Shown here: piece by piece, positions 42,493-50,622 of the stretch
Position numbering within the stretch: position 1 is the stretch's first letter
Layout of the letters: each line of letters begins with the position of its first letter
Assembly (NCBI GenBank): GCA_963811705.1
Contig: CAWESL010000007.1
Location: 1-64,000 of the forward strand
Origin: DATJPR01 sp963811705
Lineage (GTDB): Bacteria > Bacteroidota > Ignavibacteria > UBA10030 > UBA6906
Direction of reading: 5' to 3'
DNA: 64,000 bases
The notes under the pieces: generated by a model
The model's input: only the letters and a program-made list of their open reading frames with translations
The model's database searches: none
Told to the model about the DNA's origin: nothing
Program-made: the position numbers and the translations under genes

Positions 42493-43694
42493 TGGGGGAT
42501 CGGAAGAGTTTGTCCCGGCGCGTAACGGAAATCGAGGAATCCCAGACGATGGCGTTCACCGCCCGAGCGCTCGAATTGCGCCGCGACGGCGTGGACGTCG
42601 TGATCATGACGGCGGGAGAACCGGACTTCCCCACTGCAGACCACGTGAAACTGGCGGCGAAAGAAGCGCTTGATCAGAATTTCACTCACTATACTTCCGT
42701 CCAGGGGATCCCGGAACTCGTCCAGGCGATTGCGGAGAAGTTTCAACGTGTGAACGGATTGCCGTATTCGGAACGCAACGTCATGGTGACCACGGGCGCG
42801 AAGCAGGCGCTCACCAATGCCCTCTTCGCCATCTGCGGCGACGGCGATGAGATTCTGATCCCGTATCCTTCCTGGGTGAGTTATCCATCGCTGGTCAAGC
42901 TCGCCGGTGGCGTTCCTATTCCCGTCCGCTCCCATCGCTCGAACGGTTTTCGGCCCGATCTCCACGGTTTGAGAAAAGCCGTCACCCGGAAAACGAAGGC
43001 CATCCTCCTAAACTCACCCAACAATCCGACGGGGGTTGTCTACTCGCGTGAGGAGCTGTCGGAAATCGTCGCCATTGCCACGGCACATGACCTGTACATC
43101 ATCAGCGACGAGATCTACGAAGAAATGCTCTTCGACGGCCGAACGCACGTCAGCATCGCAACGCTCCCCGGCGCAATCGATCGGACTGTGACAGTCAACG
43201 GGTTCTCCAAGACGTATGCCATGACGGGTTGGAGAATCGGATACATGGGCGGTCCGGAGGAGATCATCCAGTCCGCGGTTCGCATGCAGGGACAGGTCAC
43301 CTCGAGCGTGAATTCTCTCTCCCAGAAGGCGGGGGTCGCGGCCCTGCGGGGACCGCAGGAGCGCGTGCGCACAATGGCGAAGGAATTTCAACGCCGCCGC
43401 GACGCAGTCTGGGAGTCCTTGCGCGAAGTCCGCGAGCTGGAAGTCGTGAAACCGGAAGGCGCAATGTTCTATTTCATCGGCGTCCAGAACCTGTTTGGAC
43501 GGACCGGGATGTCCGGAGCGCTCTCCAGCTCCTTCGACGTCGTCGAATATCTTCTGGACAGCCAGCATGTGGTCCTCGTCCCCGGCTCGGCCTTCGGCGA
43601 CGACGAATGCATCAGGATGTCGTTCGCCTGCAGCATGCAAGAGCTGAACGAGGGACTTCGGAGAATCAAGAAAGGAATTGAAGCGCTGCGATAG
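42489..43694 (+). CDS. PLP-dependent aminotransferase, class I/II
   Basis: A protein of 401 aa close to AspC/AAT-type aminotransferases. It has the PLP lysine in NGFSKTYAMTGWRIGY, the NPTG motif in LNSPNNPTGVVYSREEL and DEIYEEMLFDG. It overlaps the coaD stop by 4 bases. Substrate is probably aspartate or aromatic amino acids. Confidence 0.93.
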   Translation: MMGDRKSLSRRVTEIEESQTMAFTARALELRRDGVDVVIMTAGEPDFPTADHVKLAAKEALDQNFTHYTSVQGIPELVQAIAEKFQRVNGLPYSERNVMVTTGAKQALTNALFAICGDGDEILIPYPSWVSYPSLVKLAGGVPIPVRSHRSNGFRPDLHGLRKAVTRKTKAILLNSPNNPTGVVYSREELSEIVAIATAHDLYIISDEIYEEMLFDGRTHVSIATLPGAIDRTVTVNGFSKTYAMTGWRIGYMGGPEEIIQSAVRMQGQVTSSVNSLSQKAGVAALRGPQERVRTMAKEFQRRRDAVWESLREVRELEVVKPEGAMFYFIGVQNLFGRTGMSGALSSSFDVVEYLLDSQHVVLVPGSAFGDDECIRMSFACSMQELNEGLRRIKKGIEALR

Positions 43695-43758
43695 GTACTC
43701 CGGGACACACCCGGGAACGGATGAACAGCAGAGGGGGTTTTAGCAACGAGAGGATGCC

Positions 43759-44037
43759 ATGCCAACATATCAATATCAATGCAAAAAATGCGGTCACACG
43801 CTTGAAGAATTGCAGTCGATGTCGGAACCTCCATTGGTCCATTGCCCAAACTGCAACACGGATTCCCTTGTGCGGGTGATCGGAGGTGGAAGCGGACTGA
43901 TTTTCAAGGGAAGCGGCTTCTACCTGACAGACTACAAAAAAAGTTCTTCGAAAGGATTTGAGAGCACAAAGAAAGAGCCGAAACCAGACAAGGGCAAACC
44001 GGCCGCAGATCCAGGGAACCAGACAAAGAAGGACTGA
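43759..44037 (+). CDS. FmdB-type zinc ribbon protein
   Basis: A protein of 92 aa with CKKCGHTLEELQ and later HCPNC, the two CxxC pairs of an FmdB zinc ribbon in the first 40 residues. The polar lysine-rich tail is disordered. The FmdB family often sits next to translation or metabolic genes; its role is unknown. Confidence 0.85.
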   Translation: MPTYQYQCKKCGHTLEELQSMSEPPLVHCPNCNTDSLVRVIGGGSGLIFKGSGFYLTDYKKSSSKGFESTKKEPKPDKGKPAADPGNQTKKD

Positions 44038-44047
44038 CAACGATTGT

Positions 44048-44088
44048 CAAAAAACACCGCAGGCTGCCCGGTCTCCCAGGCAGCCTGC
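44048..44088 (-). terminator. Terminator of the small secreted-protein gene
   Basis: A 10-bp perfect stem GCAGGCTGCC/GGCAGCCTGC (44059-44068 and 44079-44088) is followed on the minus strand by a run of U (44049-44054). It ends leftward transcription of the gene at 44112. Confidence 0.75.
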
Positions 44089-44111
44089 CCTCAGCACGAC
44101 CTCCTCATCAA

Positions 44112-44507
44112 TTACTTCTTCGGCGGCTCCGCCTCCTTCATTGCGGTAACATCCAGGGTGCTCCCTTTCATCGAGCCGGTGACCTCGGCGAACAAATGAT
44201 CCGCACGCGTGGATTTCTCCAGCATCGCCTTCGCCAATTCGGAACCCTTGGCATCGAACGGATGGTACTTGCCGTTCATGAACAACCCGAATCCGCTCGC
44301 TGCACACGACGCCGAGAGCGCACAATCCTTCGTGTGAGCCGCGGCCTTCGTCATACCGTCCGACTTCTTCGCCATCCCGCTTCCGCACATCTGATCAACG
44401 ACATAGCCGCTGTACGACATCGCCTTCGTTTCGGTCTTCTTCTTGCCCGAAGCCGATGCGCCCGTTGCAACCAACAACGCTAAAATCAGGACTCCGACGA
44501 ACTTCAT
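44112..44507 (-). CDS. Secreted hypothetical protein with conserved cysteines
   Basis: A protein of 131 aa from ATG 44507 (44510 is an alternative). Signal peptide MKFVGVLILALLVATGASA. Four cysteines occur in CGSGMAKK, HTKDCALSASCAAS. It resembles a conserved family of small periplasmic proteins in Bacteroidota and Acidobacteria, but no function is known to me. Metal binding is possible. Confidence 0.65.
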   Translation of the reverse strand: MKFVGVLILALLVATGASASGKKKTETKAMSYSGYVVDQMCGSGMAKKSDGMTKAAAHTKDCALSASCAASGFGLFMNGKYHPFDAKGSELAKAMLEKSTRADHLFAEVTGSMKGSTLDVTAMKEAEPPKK

Positions 44508-44595
44508 CATCTCGACCCTCCTTTTTGAACAACGTGTCACATCCTGCCAACCCCTCAATACCTACCTAACACCTTGTCCAAAGGCTTTGTTCCCG

Positions 44596-45369
44596 CTATT
44601 GATACCGGTCGAGCTTGAATTTTTCCCCGAGATAGAGCTTTCGGGCCTCCGGGTCATTTGCGAGCATTTCCGATGTTCCGGCCTTCAGGATCTGGCCCTC
44701 GAACAGCAGATACGCCCGGTCCGTGATCGACAGCGTTTCGTGCACATTGTGGTCCGTCACCAGGACTCCGATCCCCCGTTGTTTCAGGTTCCCGACGATC
44801 TTCATGATCTCCTCGACGGCAATGGGGTCGATGCCTGCGAACGGCTCATCGAGCAGAATGAATTTCGGCTCGGTGGCCAGTGCCCGCGCAATCTCCGTCC
44901 GCCGCCGTTCTCCGCCCGACAGCATATATCCTTTGCTTTTCGCGATGTGCGCGATATTGAAATCCGCCATGAGCCGGTCGCAGCGCGCCTGACGTTCCGC
45001 GTCGGTGAGTTTCATCATCTGCAACACGGCGAGGATGTTTTCCGCGACCGTCAGTTTCCGGAAAATCGACGCCTCCTGCGGCAGGTACCCGATCCCCATC
45101 CGTGCGCGCTTGTACATCGCCAGGCGCGTGATCTCTTCCGACTCCAGGAACACCCGTCCCTCCTCAGGCCTGATCATCCCGACAATCATGTAGAAGGTGG
45201 TGGTCTTCCCCGCTCCGTTCGGACCGAGCAGGCCAACCACTTCGCCTTGGCGGACCGAAACGCTGACCGAGTTCACGACCGTCCGTTTCTTGTACCGCTT
45301 CACCAACGCGTCGGAACGCAGAACAAGCTGTCCGCCGTCTTTCGAACCGCTGGGATCCGTCATGCGCAT
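44596..45369 (-). CDS. lptB: Lipopolysaccharide export ATPase LptB
   Basis: An ABC ATPase of 257 aa with Walker A GPNGAGKTTTFYMIVG, the signature LSGGERRRTEIARAL and Walker B FILLDEPFAGIDP. LptB energises extraction of LPS from the inner membrane with LptF and LptG, which are not in the window. It lies at the 3' end of the Kdo/LPS operon. Confidence 0.92.
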   Translation of the reverse strand: MRMTDPSGSKDGGQLVLRSDALVKRYKKRTVVNSVSVSVRQGEVVGLLGPNGAGKTTTFYMIVGMIRPEEGRVFLESEEITRLAMYKRARMGIGYLPQEASIFRKLTVAENILAVLQMMKLTDAERQARCDRLMADFNIAHIAKSKGYMLSGGERRRTEIARALATEPKFILLDEPFAGIDPIAVEEIMKIVGNLKQRGIGVLVTDHNVHETLSITDRAYLLFEGQILKAGTSEMLANDPEARKLYLGEKFKLDRYQ

Positions 45370-45381
45370 CTGTGCTTTCTG

Positions 45382-46647
45382 TCAGTCAATCATCAACCCG
45401 GCTTGCGTCCTGCGCAGCACGGGCTTGTCGTTCCTCCACAGCGCTCCCGGAAGCGTGTACGAGGCGTCGCGGCCGTGGACGAGATTTTCGGGAAAGTATT
45501 GTCCCTCGACTCCGCCTACCACCTTGATCGTCCGGAGTTTGCTTTCGCCGAAACGCATCAGAATCTTGTCACCGCTGATCTTGTTCAGGCCGTTCGACGT
45601 CGTGTCATCGTACAGATGATAGACCCCGATTGCTTGCACGTTGACTTCCAGCGAATGGAGGGCCTGGTGTTGAAAGTTCATGTCCATCGTCTCGCCGACC
45701 ATCTGATCGAAGCGATAGGGATGCAGACTGTCGCTCTGGGAAACGGCAATGGCGTTGCCTTCCACAAAGACCCGGTGGAGGCGCCGCTTGATGAGATAGA
45801 TTCGCATGGAATCGCCGGATACCTGGGTATGCTCGTACCAGATCACGGGCTGCTGCCGCAGGATCATGCTGTCGCCGCGGGCCAGGAATAGCCCGTACCC
45901 CGCCCTCCCGGCGATATCCTTCCCGGCAAGTCGCACGCTGTCGATGGCAATCAGTCTTCTCGTCGAATCACGGAAGGATTCCATGACGCGACTCCGTACG
46001 AGAAGCGTGTCGCGCGAACCGCCCGCGGTATCGACCTGGACCAGGACCGGTTCCCTTGTCATCCGGCTGTACGCTGTTTCCTGATTGTGCTCCAGCTTGC
46101 CGCCGAAGATGGAGACATTGTCGCTCTTGGAATCGACGCGGACGTTCCCGAACGCCAGCGTGGTCCGGCTGTTCCGGAAGTACCGCATCGAGTCGCAGGT
46201 TATCACCGACGAAGTATCGACGACCCGGACGCTGTCCCGGAAGAAGCCCTCGCGGGGGCCCGCATAATATTCTCCGTATCGTGCGGTGAGGTGCGCCGTC
46301 CCATCATCCAGGCTCACGCTGTCGAACGCCTCGGCCCGTCGTTCCGCCCGGTGATACATCCCGCGAGGCATGAGCATCACCGTATTCGAATCGCGGACCA
46401 CGACATGTCCGGTGAGCACGTACTCCCCGCGGAGGCGAAACTCCAGGACGTGGTCGCAGGAAATCGTCACGCGATCCTGGATGAGCCGGACATTGCCGAT
46501 AAGCTCCCGCGCATCCTCGCCGTTGATCACTCTTCCCAGCAGACTGTCCGCATGGTCGAGAACAATGACCTTCGACTCCTGCGCACGGACAAGGCGGGTC
46601 GCGATCAGGAGCAGCAGCAAAAGTCCGAGATTCTTCATTCCGTGCAC
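45382..46647 (-). CDS. LptA/OstA-like LPS-transport periplasmic protein
   Basis: A protein of 421 aa, much longer than the 185-aa E. coli LptA, with repeated beta-jellyroll turns of the OstA/LptA type (ARELIGNVRLIQDRVTISCD, YRRGEY VLTGHVVVRDS, SDNVSIFGGKLEHN). N-terminal signal sequence MHGMKNLGLLLLLLIATRLV. It probably forms the LPS bridge across the periplasm. The extra length could be further jellyroll turns. Confidence 0.75.
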   Translation of the reverse strand: MHGMKNLGLLLLLLIATRLVRAQESKVIVLDHADSLLGRVINGEDARELIGNVRLIQDRVTISCDHVLEFRLRGEYVLTGHVVVRDSNTVMLMPRGMYHRAERRAEAFDSVSLDDGTAHLTARYGEYYAGPREGFFRDSVRVVDTSSVITCDSMRYFRNSRTTLAFGNVRVDSKSDNVSIFGGKLEHNQETAYSRMTREPVLVQVDTAGGSRDTLLVRSRVMESFRDSTRRLIAIDSVRLAGKDIAGRAGYGLFLARGDSMILRQQPVIWYEHTQVSGDSMRIYLIKRRLHRVFVEGNAIAVSQSDSLHPYRFDQMVGETMDMNFQHQALHSLEVNVQAIGVYHLYDDTTSNGLNKISGDKILMRFGESKLRTIKVVGGVEGQYFPENLVHGRDASYTLPGALWRNDKPVLRRTQAGLMID

Positions 46648-47178
46648 TTAGAGATCCTTCGCGACAGACCGCCCGCTGACTTTGAAGATCTTGTAGTTTT
46701 TCAGCCCTTCGTCGCTCACCATGCCCGTTCCGCTGATGTGTTCGGTGGGAGAGAGGATATCGACAAAGGCATCGGTGTGGATCGAGCGGTCGGCATTCGT
46801 CCAGTACAATCGTTCCGTGCGCAGCGTGGTGCCGCTGTCCGAAACGACGACGACATTGTCGTGCGCCTCAAAATTGTCCGTCGCATCATCCACCTTGCCG
46901 CGTCGTGCCGTCAGCGTGGAGGAATGCTCCCCCTGGGCATTGAAGAAGTCGACATGGACGCTGTCATCGAGCAGGGTGTAGTGCCCGGCTTCGTACACGG
47001 AGATATGGCCTGCCCAGAGGATCGCCTTGACCTGGGAAGAATCGGAGAAGATCACGCGGCTCCGCCAGCTTTCCTGGGAGGGAATTTCCTGCTGGACGCT
47101 CACGAATGACGGGCGGAGCCTCTCTTCGCACGAGGCAAGGAGAAGAGAGAGGAGGAGGAATGCCAGTGCGCGGCTCAT
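46648..47178 (-). CDS. lptC: LptC-like LPS export protein
   Basis: A protein of 176 aa. Its N-terminus MSRALAFLLLSLLLASCEE is a lipoprotein signal, unlike the membrane-anchored E. coli form. The LptC jellyroll motifs follow (AGHISVYEAGHYTLLDDSVH, NFEAHDNVVVVSDSGTTLR, HISGTGMVSDEGL). It hands LPS from LptBFG to LptA. It sits between kdsD and the LptA-like gene, with 4-base overlap to kdsD. Confidence 0.85.
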   Translation of the reverse strand: MSRALAFLLLSLLLASCEERLRPSFVSVQQEIPSQESWRSRVIFSDSSQVKAILWAGHISVYEAGHYTLLDDSVHVDFFNAQGEHSSTLTARRGKVDDATDNFEAHDNVVVVSDSGTTLRTERLYWTNADRSIHTDAFVDILSPTEHISGTGMVSDEGLKNYKIFKVSGRSVAKDL

Positions 47179-48164
47179 GACGCGTCATCGTCCCGCAGGC
47201 CGGCCTTCACAAGGTCGTGGAGGTGAACCACCCCGACGGGAATGTTCCGTTCATCAACGACAATCATCTGGGTGATGGAGTATTCCTCCATGTGCTCAAG
47301 GGCGTTCACTGCGAGCGTCCCCGGACCGATGGTCTTGGGATGTTCCGTCATCGCCTCGCCCGCGGTGACCGAGGAGATGTCGTGGATGCGGTGCAGCAGT
47401 CGCCGGAGGTCTCCGTCGGTGATGATTCCCTCGAGCGTTCCATCCTCGCGGACAACGCATGTGCATCCGAGCCGCCTGGTGCTGATCTCGACAATCGCCT
47501 CCGCAAGCGGGACGTTTCGCTTTACCCGGGGGACGGCGTCGCCATCAGTCATGAGCTCGTCGACTTTCAACAAGAGACGCTTGCCGAGCGTACCGCCGGG
47601 ATGGTACTGCGCAAACTGTTCCTGGGTAAATTGCCGGCGCTCGAGGAGCGCAATGGCAAGCGCATCGCCAAGGACGAGCGTTGCAGTCGTCGACGACGTG
47701 GGAGCCAGGTCGTGCGGGCATGCCTCTTCCGCCACGGAGGCATCGAGGACAACCGTCGAATCGCGGGCAAGCGTGGAGTTCAGGTTCCCCACGATGGAGA
47801 CCACGGGCACCCCCAGGCTCTTAAACACGGGCAAAAGCGTGTTGAACTCCGCCGTGGTTCCGCTCTTGGAAATGCAGATGACGACGTCGTCCTTTCGTAC
47901 GAGACCGAGGTCGCCATGCATGGCGTCCGACGGGTGAAGGAACACCGCGGCGGTCCCCGTGGAGTTCAGGGTTGCGACGATCTTCCTCCCGATGATCCCC
48001 GATTTCCCCACGCCCGCGACAATCACTCTTCCGGAGCACCGGGCGAGAAGGTCCACCGTCGTGGCGAATTCCTTTCCAATGCGCGATTCGAGCGCCTCTA
48101 CCGAGGCCGCCTCGATCCGTACCGTTCTCTTCCCTGCCGCAATTGCCTGCGTGTTATCGTCCAT
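47175..48164 (-). CDS. kdsD: Arabinose-5-phosphate isomerase, KpsF/GutQ family
   Basis: A protein of 329 aa from ATG 48164; upstream codons overlap kdsC and have no family match. N-terminal SIS domain (RVIVAGVGKSGIIGRKIVAT, ISKSGTTAEFNTLLP) and two C-terminal CBS domains. It converts ribulose-5-phosphate to arabinose-5-phosphate, the first step of Kdo synthesis. It overlaps kdsC by 11 bases. Confidence 0.93.
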   Translation of the reverse strand: MDDNTQAIAAGKRTVRIEAASVEALESRIGKEFATTVDLLARCSGRVIVAGVGKSGIIGRKIVATLNSTGTAAVFLHPSDAMHGDLGLVRKDDVVICISKSGTTAEFNTLLPVFKSLGVPVVSIVGNLNSTLARDSTVVLDASVAEEACPHDLAPTSSTTATLVLGDALAIALLERRQFTQEQFAQYHPGGTLGKRLLLKVDELMTDGDAVPRVKRNVPLAEAIVEISTRRLGCTCVVREDGTLEGIITDGDLRRLLHRIHDISSVTAGEAMTEHPKTIGPGTLAVNALEHMEEYSITQMIVVDERNIPVGVVHLHDLVKAGLRDDDAS

Positions 48165-48675
48165 TCGTTGCCCGATGGTCGAGGATAAAATCGATGAATT
48201 CCCGTACGGCGCCGTCTCCGCCGGGAAGACCGGTGACGAGATCGACGGCCCGCCGGACTTCCGGCCTTGCATTGCTTGGCGCCCCGGAGAGACCGACAAG
48301 ACGGAGCAGGGGAAGATCGAACAAATCATCCGCGATGTAGGCGAATTCTTCGTCATCGTGTCCGTATTTCTTCTGGATCTTCCGCATTGCGGCGACTTTG
48401 TCATCGATCCCCTGATAGACATCCTTGATCTTCAGAACGTGAGCGCGTGCGTCGATGATCGGAGTGCTCCGTCCGCTGATGATGCCCAGGGTCAATCCCG
48501 CTTCCCGGGCACGCACAATCCCGTAGCCATCCTGGGCATTGAAGCGCTTCATCTCCTGCCCTTTCGCGGAGTAATACAATCCGCCGTCCGTCATCACCCC
48601 GTCGACATCAAGAAGGATGCACTTGATGTTGGCCGCACGGCGGGCCAGGAGGGATTTGCTCCTTCGAGATCTCAT
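48154..48675 (-). CDS. kdsC: Kdo-8-phosphate phosphatase
   Basis: A protein of 173 aa of the HAD-IIIA/KdsC type with catalytic DVDGVMTDGGLYY and the later EFAYIADDLFDLPLLRLVG. It removes phosphate from Kdo-8-phosphate. The ATG overlaps kdsA by 4 bases. Confidence 0.93.
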   Translation of the reverse strand: MRSRRSKSLLARRAANIKCILLDVDGVMTDGGLYYSAKGQEMKRFNAQDGYGIVRAREAGLTLGIISGRSTPIIDARAHVLKIKDVYQGIDDKVAAMRKIQKKYGHDDEEFAYIADDLFDLPLLRLVGLSGAPSNARPEVRRAVDLVTGLPGGDGAVREFIDFILDHRATNGR

Positions 48676-49514
48676 GCGCTGAAACCGCCTGAGGCGCGTA
48701 CCGCGTCGTCGATGGCCCGAACCTGCCGGAGAAGCGATTCCAGCGACGCGAGCGGAAGCTGACTTGCCGCATCGCTCAACGCGTGCGGAGGATCGGGATG
48801 GACTTCAAGAAAAAGACCGTCGATGCCGGCCGCAACGCCGGCACGCGCTATCGGGAAGATGAACTCCGGCTGACCACCGCTTCTCTTTCCGGCTGCGTCG
48901 CCTCCCGGAAGCTGGACGGAGTGCGTGGCATCCAGGATCACCGGAGAGCCGAGCCCACGCATGATGGAGAGGCTCCGCATGTCGACCACCAGGTTATGGT
49001 AGCCGAACGTCGTCCCTCGCTCTGTAAAGAGGATATTGGCATTCCCGGTTTCCCGAATCTTCTCTGCAGCGTACATCATCTCTTCCGGCGCCAGAAATTG
49101 TCCTTTCTTGACATTGATCACGCGACCGGTGCGTCCGGCCGCACGGAGAAGCTCCGTCTGGCGGCAAAGGAACGCAGGGATTTGCAGCACGTCTGCAACG
49201 TCTGCAGCCGAAGCGGCCTCCGCCTCCGAATGAATATCGGTAACGATCGGAAGACCGAATTGATCCCGGACGTCCCGGAGAATCGACAACGCAAGATCCA
49301 TCCCCAACCCGGCAAACGATCCGCCGCTCGTCCTGTTCGCTTTCTTGTAGGATGCTTTGAAGACGAGAGGGAAGCCGAGGCGCGATGCAATCGCTGCAAT
49401 CGCTTCCGCAGTCCTCATGGTGATATCCTTCCCCTCGACAACGCAGGGACCGGCAAACAATACCAGGGGCTTTCCTCCGCCAATCGGATGGTTGCGTATG
49501 AATACGGGAGTCAT
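48672..49514 (-). CDS. kdsA: Kdo-8-phosphate synthase
   Basis: A protein of 280 aa with the KdsA motifs (LVLFAGPCVVEGKD, FKASYKKANRTSGGS, LPIVTDIHSEAEA, DATHSVQLPGGDAAG). It condenses arabinose-5-phosphate with phosphoenolpyruvate. It is the first gene of the leftward Kdo/Lpt operon, divergent from ispE. Confidence 0.95.
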   Translation of the reverse strand: MTPVFIRNHPIGGGKPLVLFAGPCVVEGKDITMRTAEAIAAIASRLGFPLVFKASYKKANRTSGGSFAGLGMDLALSILRDVRDQFGLPIVTDIHSEAEAASAADVADVLQIPAFLCRQTELLRAAGRTGRVINVKKGQFLAPEEMMYAAEKIRETGNANILFTERGTTFGYHNLVVDMRSLSIMRGLGSPVILDATHSVQLPGGDAAGKRSGGQPEFIFPIARAGVAAGIDGLFLEVHPDPPHALSDAASQLPLASLESLLRQVRAIDDAVRASGGFSA

Positions 49515-49678
49515 TGGCGGGTTCGTTGGGTTAACAATTGCGAAGGATTTCGGCGAGGTGGTCTCTCATAACGCTGCAAAGTACGAAAATAGGGGAAGAG
49601 TGTCAAAGAAACAGCACGGAAGACTTTCCCTTCTTCGTCCTTTCGGCTATATTAGAACGAACTTCTCGTTGTCCCCTG

Positions 49679-50554
49679 ATGCCCCTTCAATCGCGAGCAT
49701 ACGCAAAGATCAACCTCGGGCTGTCTGTCGTCCGTCGCAGGGTGGACGGTTATCATGATATCGAGACGGTATTTCACCGGATCGACCTCTTTGACCTTCT
49801 GACCTTTGAACGCCACGATAGCATCGTCCTGAAAGCGGATTCCGCGGAAGTTCCGACCGATGATCGGAATCTGTGCTACCGTGCAGTCCTGCTTCTTCGC
49901 GAATATCTCGGCATTCGGAAGGGCGTCGCCATCACTCTTACCAAAAGGATCCCCGTCGGAGCCGGACTGGGCGGCGGCAGCAGCGATGCCGCAACCACGC
50001 TCCGGGCCCTGATATCGCTCTGGAGCGTCTCTGTTCCCGAAGCGGACCTGGCGGCGATGGCGCTTCGCCTGGGTTCTGATGTTCCGTATTTTCTGAACAA
50101 CGGATCCGCGGTTGCGCAAGGACGCGGCGAAATCCTGGAATATTTTTCCCTCATGCTCCCTGCCGCGATTCTCGTGGTGAACCCGGGGATTCATGTTTCA
50201 ACGCAGTGGGCGTACAATCGACTCTCCCCTCCGCTGGCACGGCCGAGAGCGTCCTTGAAGCGCACTCTTCTGGACAATCTCCCGCATCCGTCGAACCTGA
50301 CCGACTGCATCAGTAATGACTTCGAAGAAGTCGTCTTCAGAGAATACCCGGCGATCGGCAAACTGAAACAGGAGATGATCTCGGAAGGCGCCGCATTCGC
50401 TCTCATGTCCGGAAGCGGGTCGACGGTCTACGGCCTGTTTCCCGAAGAAGACGAGGCCGCCCGGCTCGGAGAACGGCTCAAACACCGCGGCTTCCTGGTT
50501 TCATTAACTGCACCCATGTTCACCCCGTCAAACCACATCGGAGAAGAACCCTGA
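49679..50554 (+). CDS. ispE: 4-diphosphocytidyl-2-C-methyl-D-erythritol kinase
   Basis: A protein of 291 aa from ATG 49679, chosen by the family start MPLQSRAYAKINLGLSV. GHMP kinase motif PVGAGLGGGSSDAATTL and later MSGSGSTVYGLF. It acts in the non-mevalonate isoprenoid pathway. Confidence 0.94.
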   Translation: MPLQSRAYAKINLGLSVVRRRVDGYHDIETVFHRIDLFDLLTFERHDSIVLKADSAEVPTDDRNLCYRAVLLLREYLGIRKGVAITLTKRIPVGAGLGGGSSDAATTLRALISLWSVSVPEADLAAMALRLGSDVPYFLNNGSAVAQGRGEILEYFSLMLPAAILVVNPGIHVSTQWAYNRLSPPLARPRASLKRTLLDNLPHPSNLTDCISNDFEEVVFREYPAIGKLKQEMISEGAAFALMSGSGSTVYGLFPEEDEAARLGERLKHRGFLVSLTAPMFTPSNHIGEEP

Positions 50555-50622
50555 TCACGCCAACCCCGGGGAGTGGGCGCCTCTCCTCGTTCTTCGCCCT
50601 CTGGTTCCTGCTCCTGCCGCTG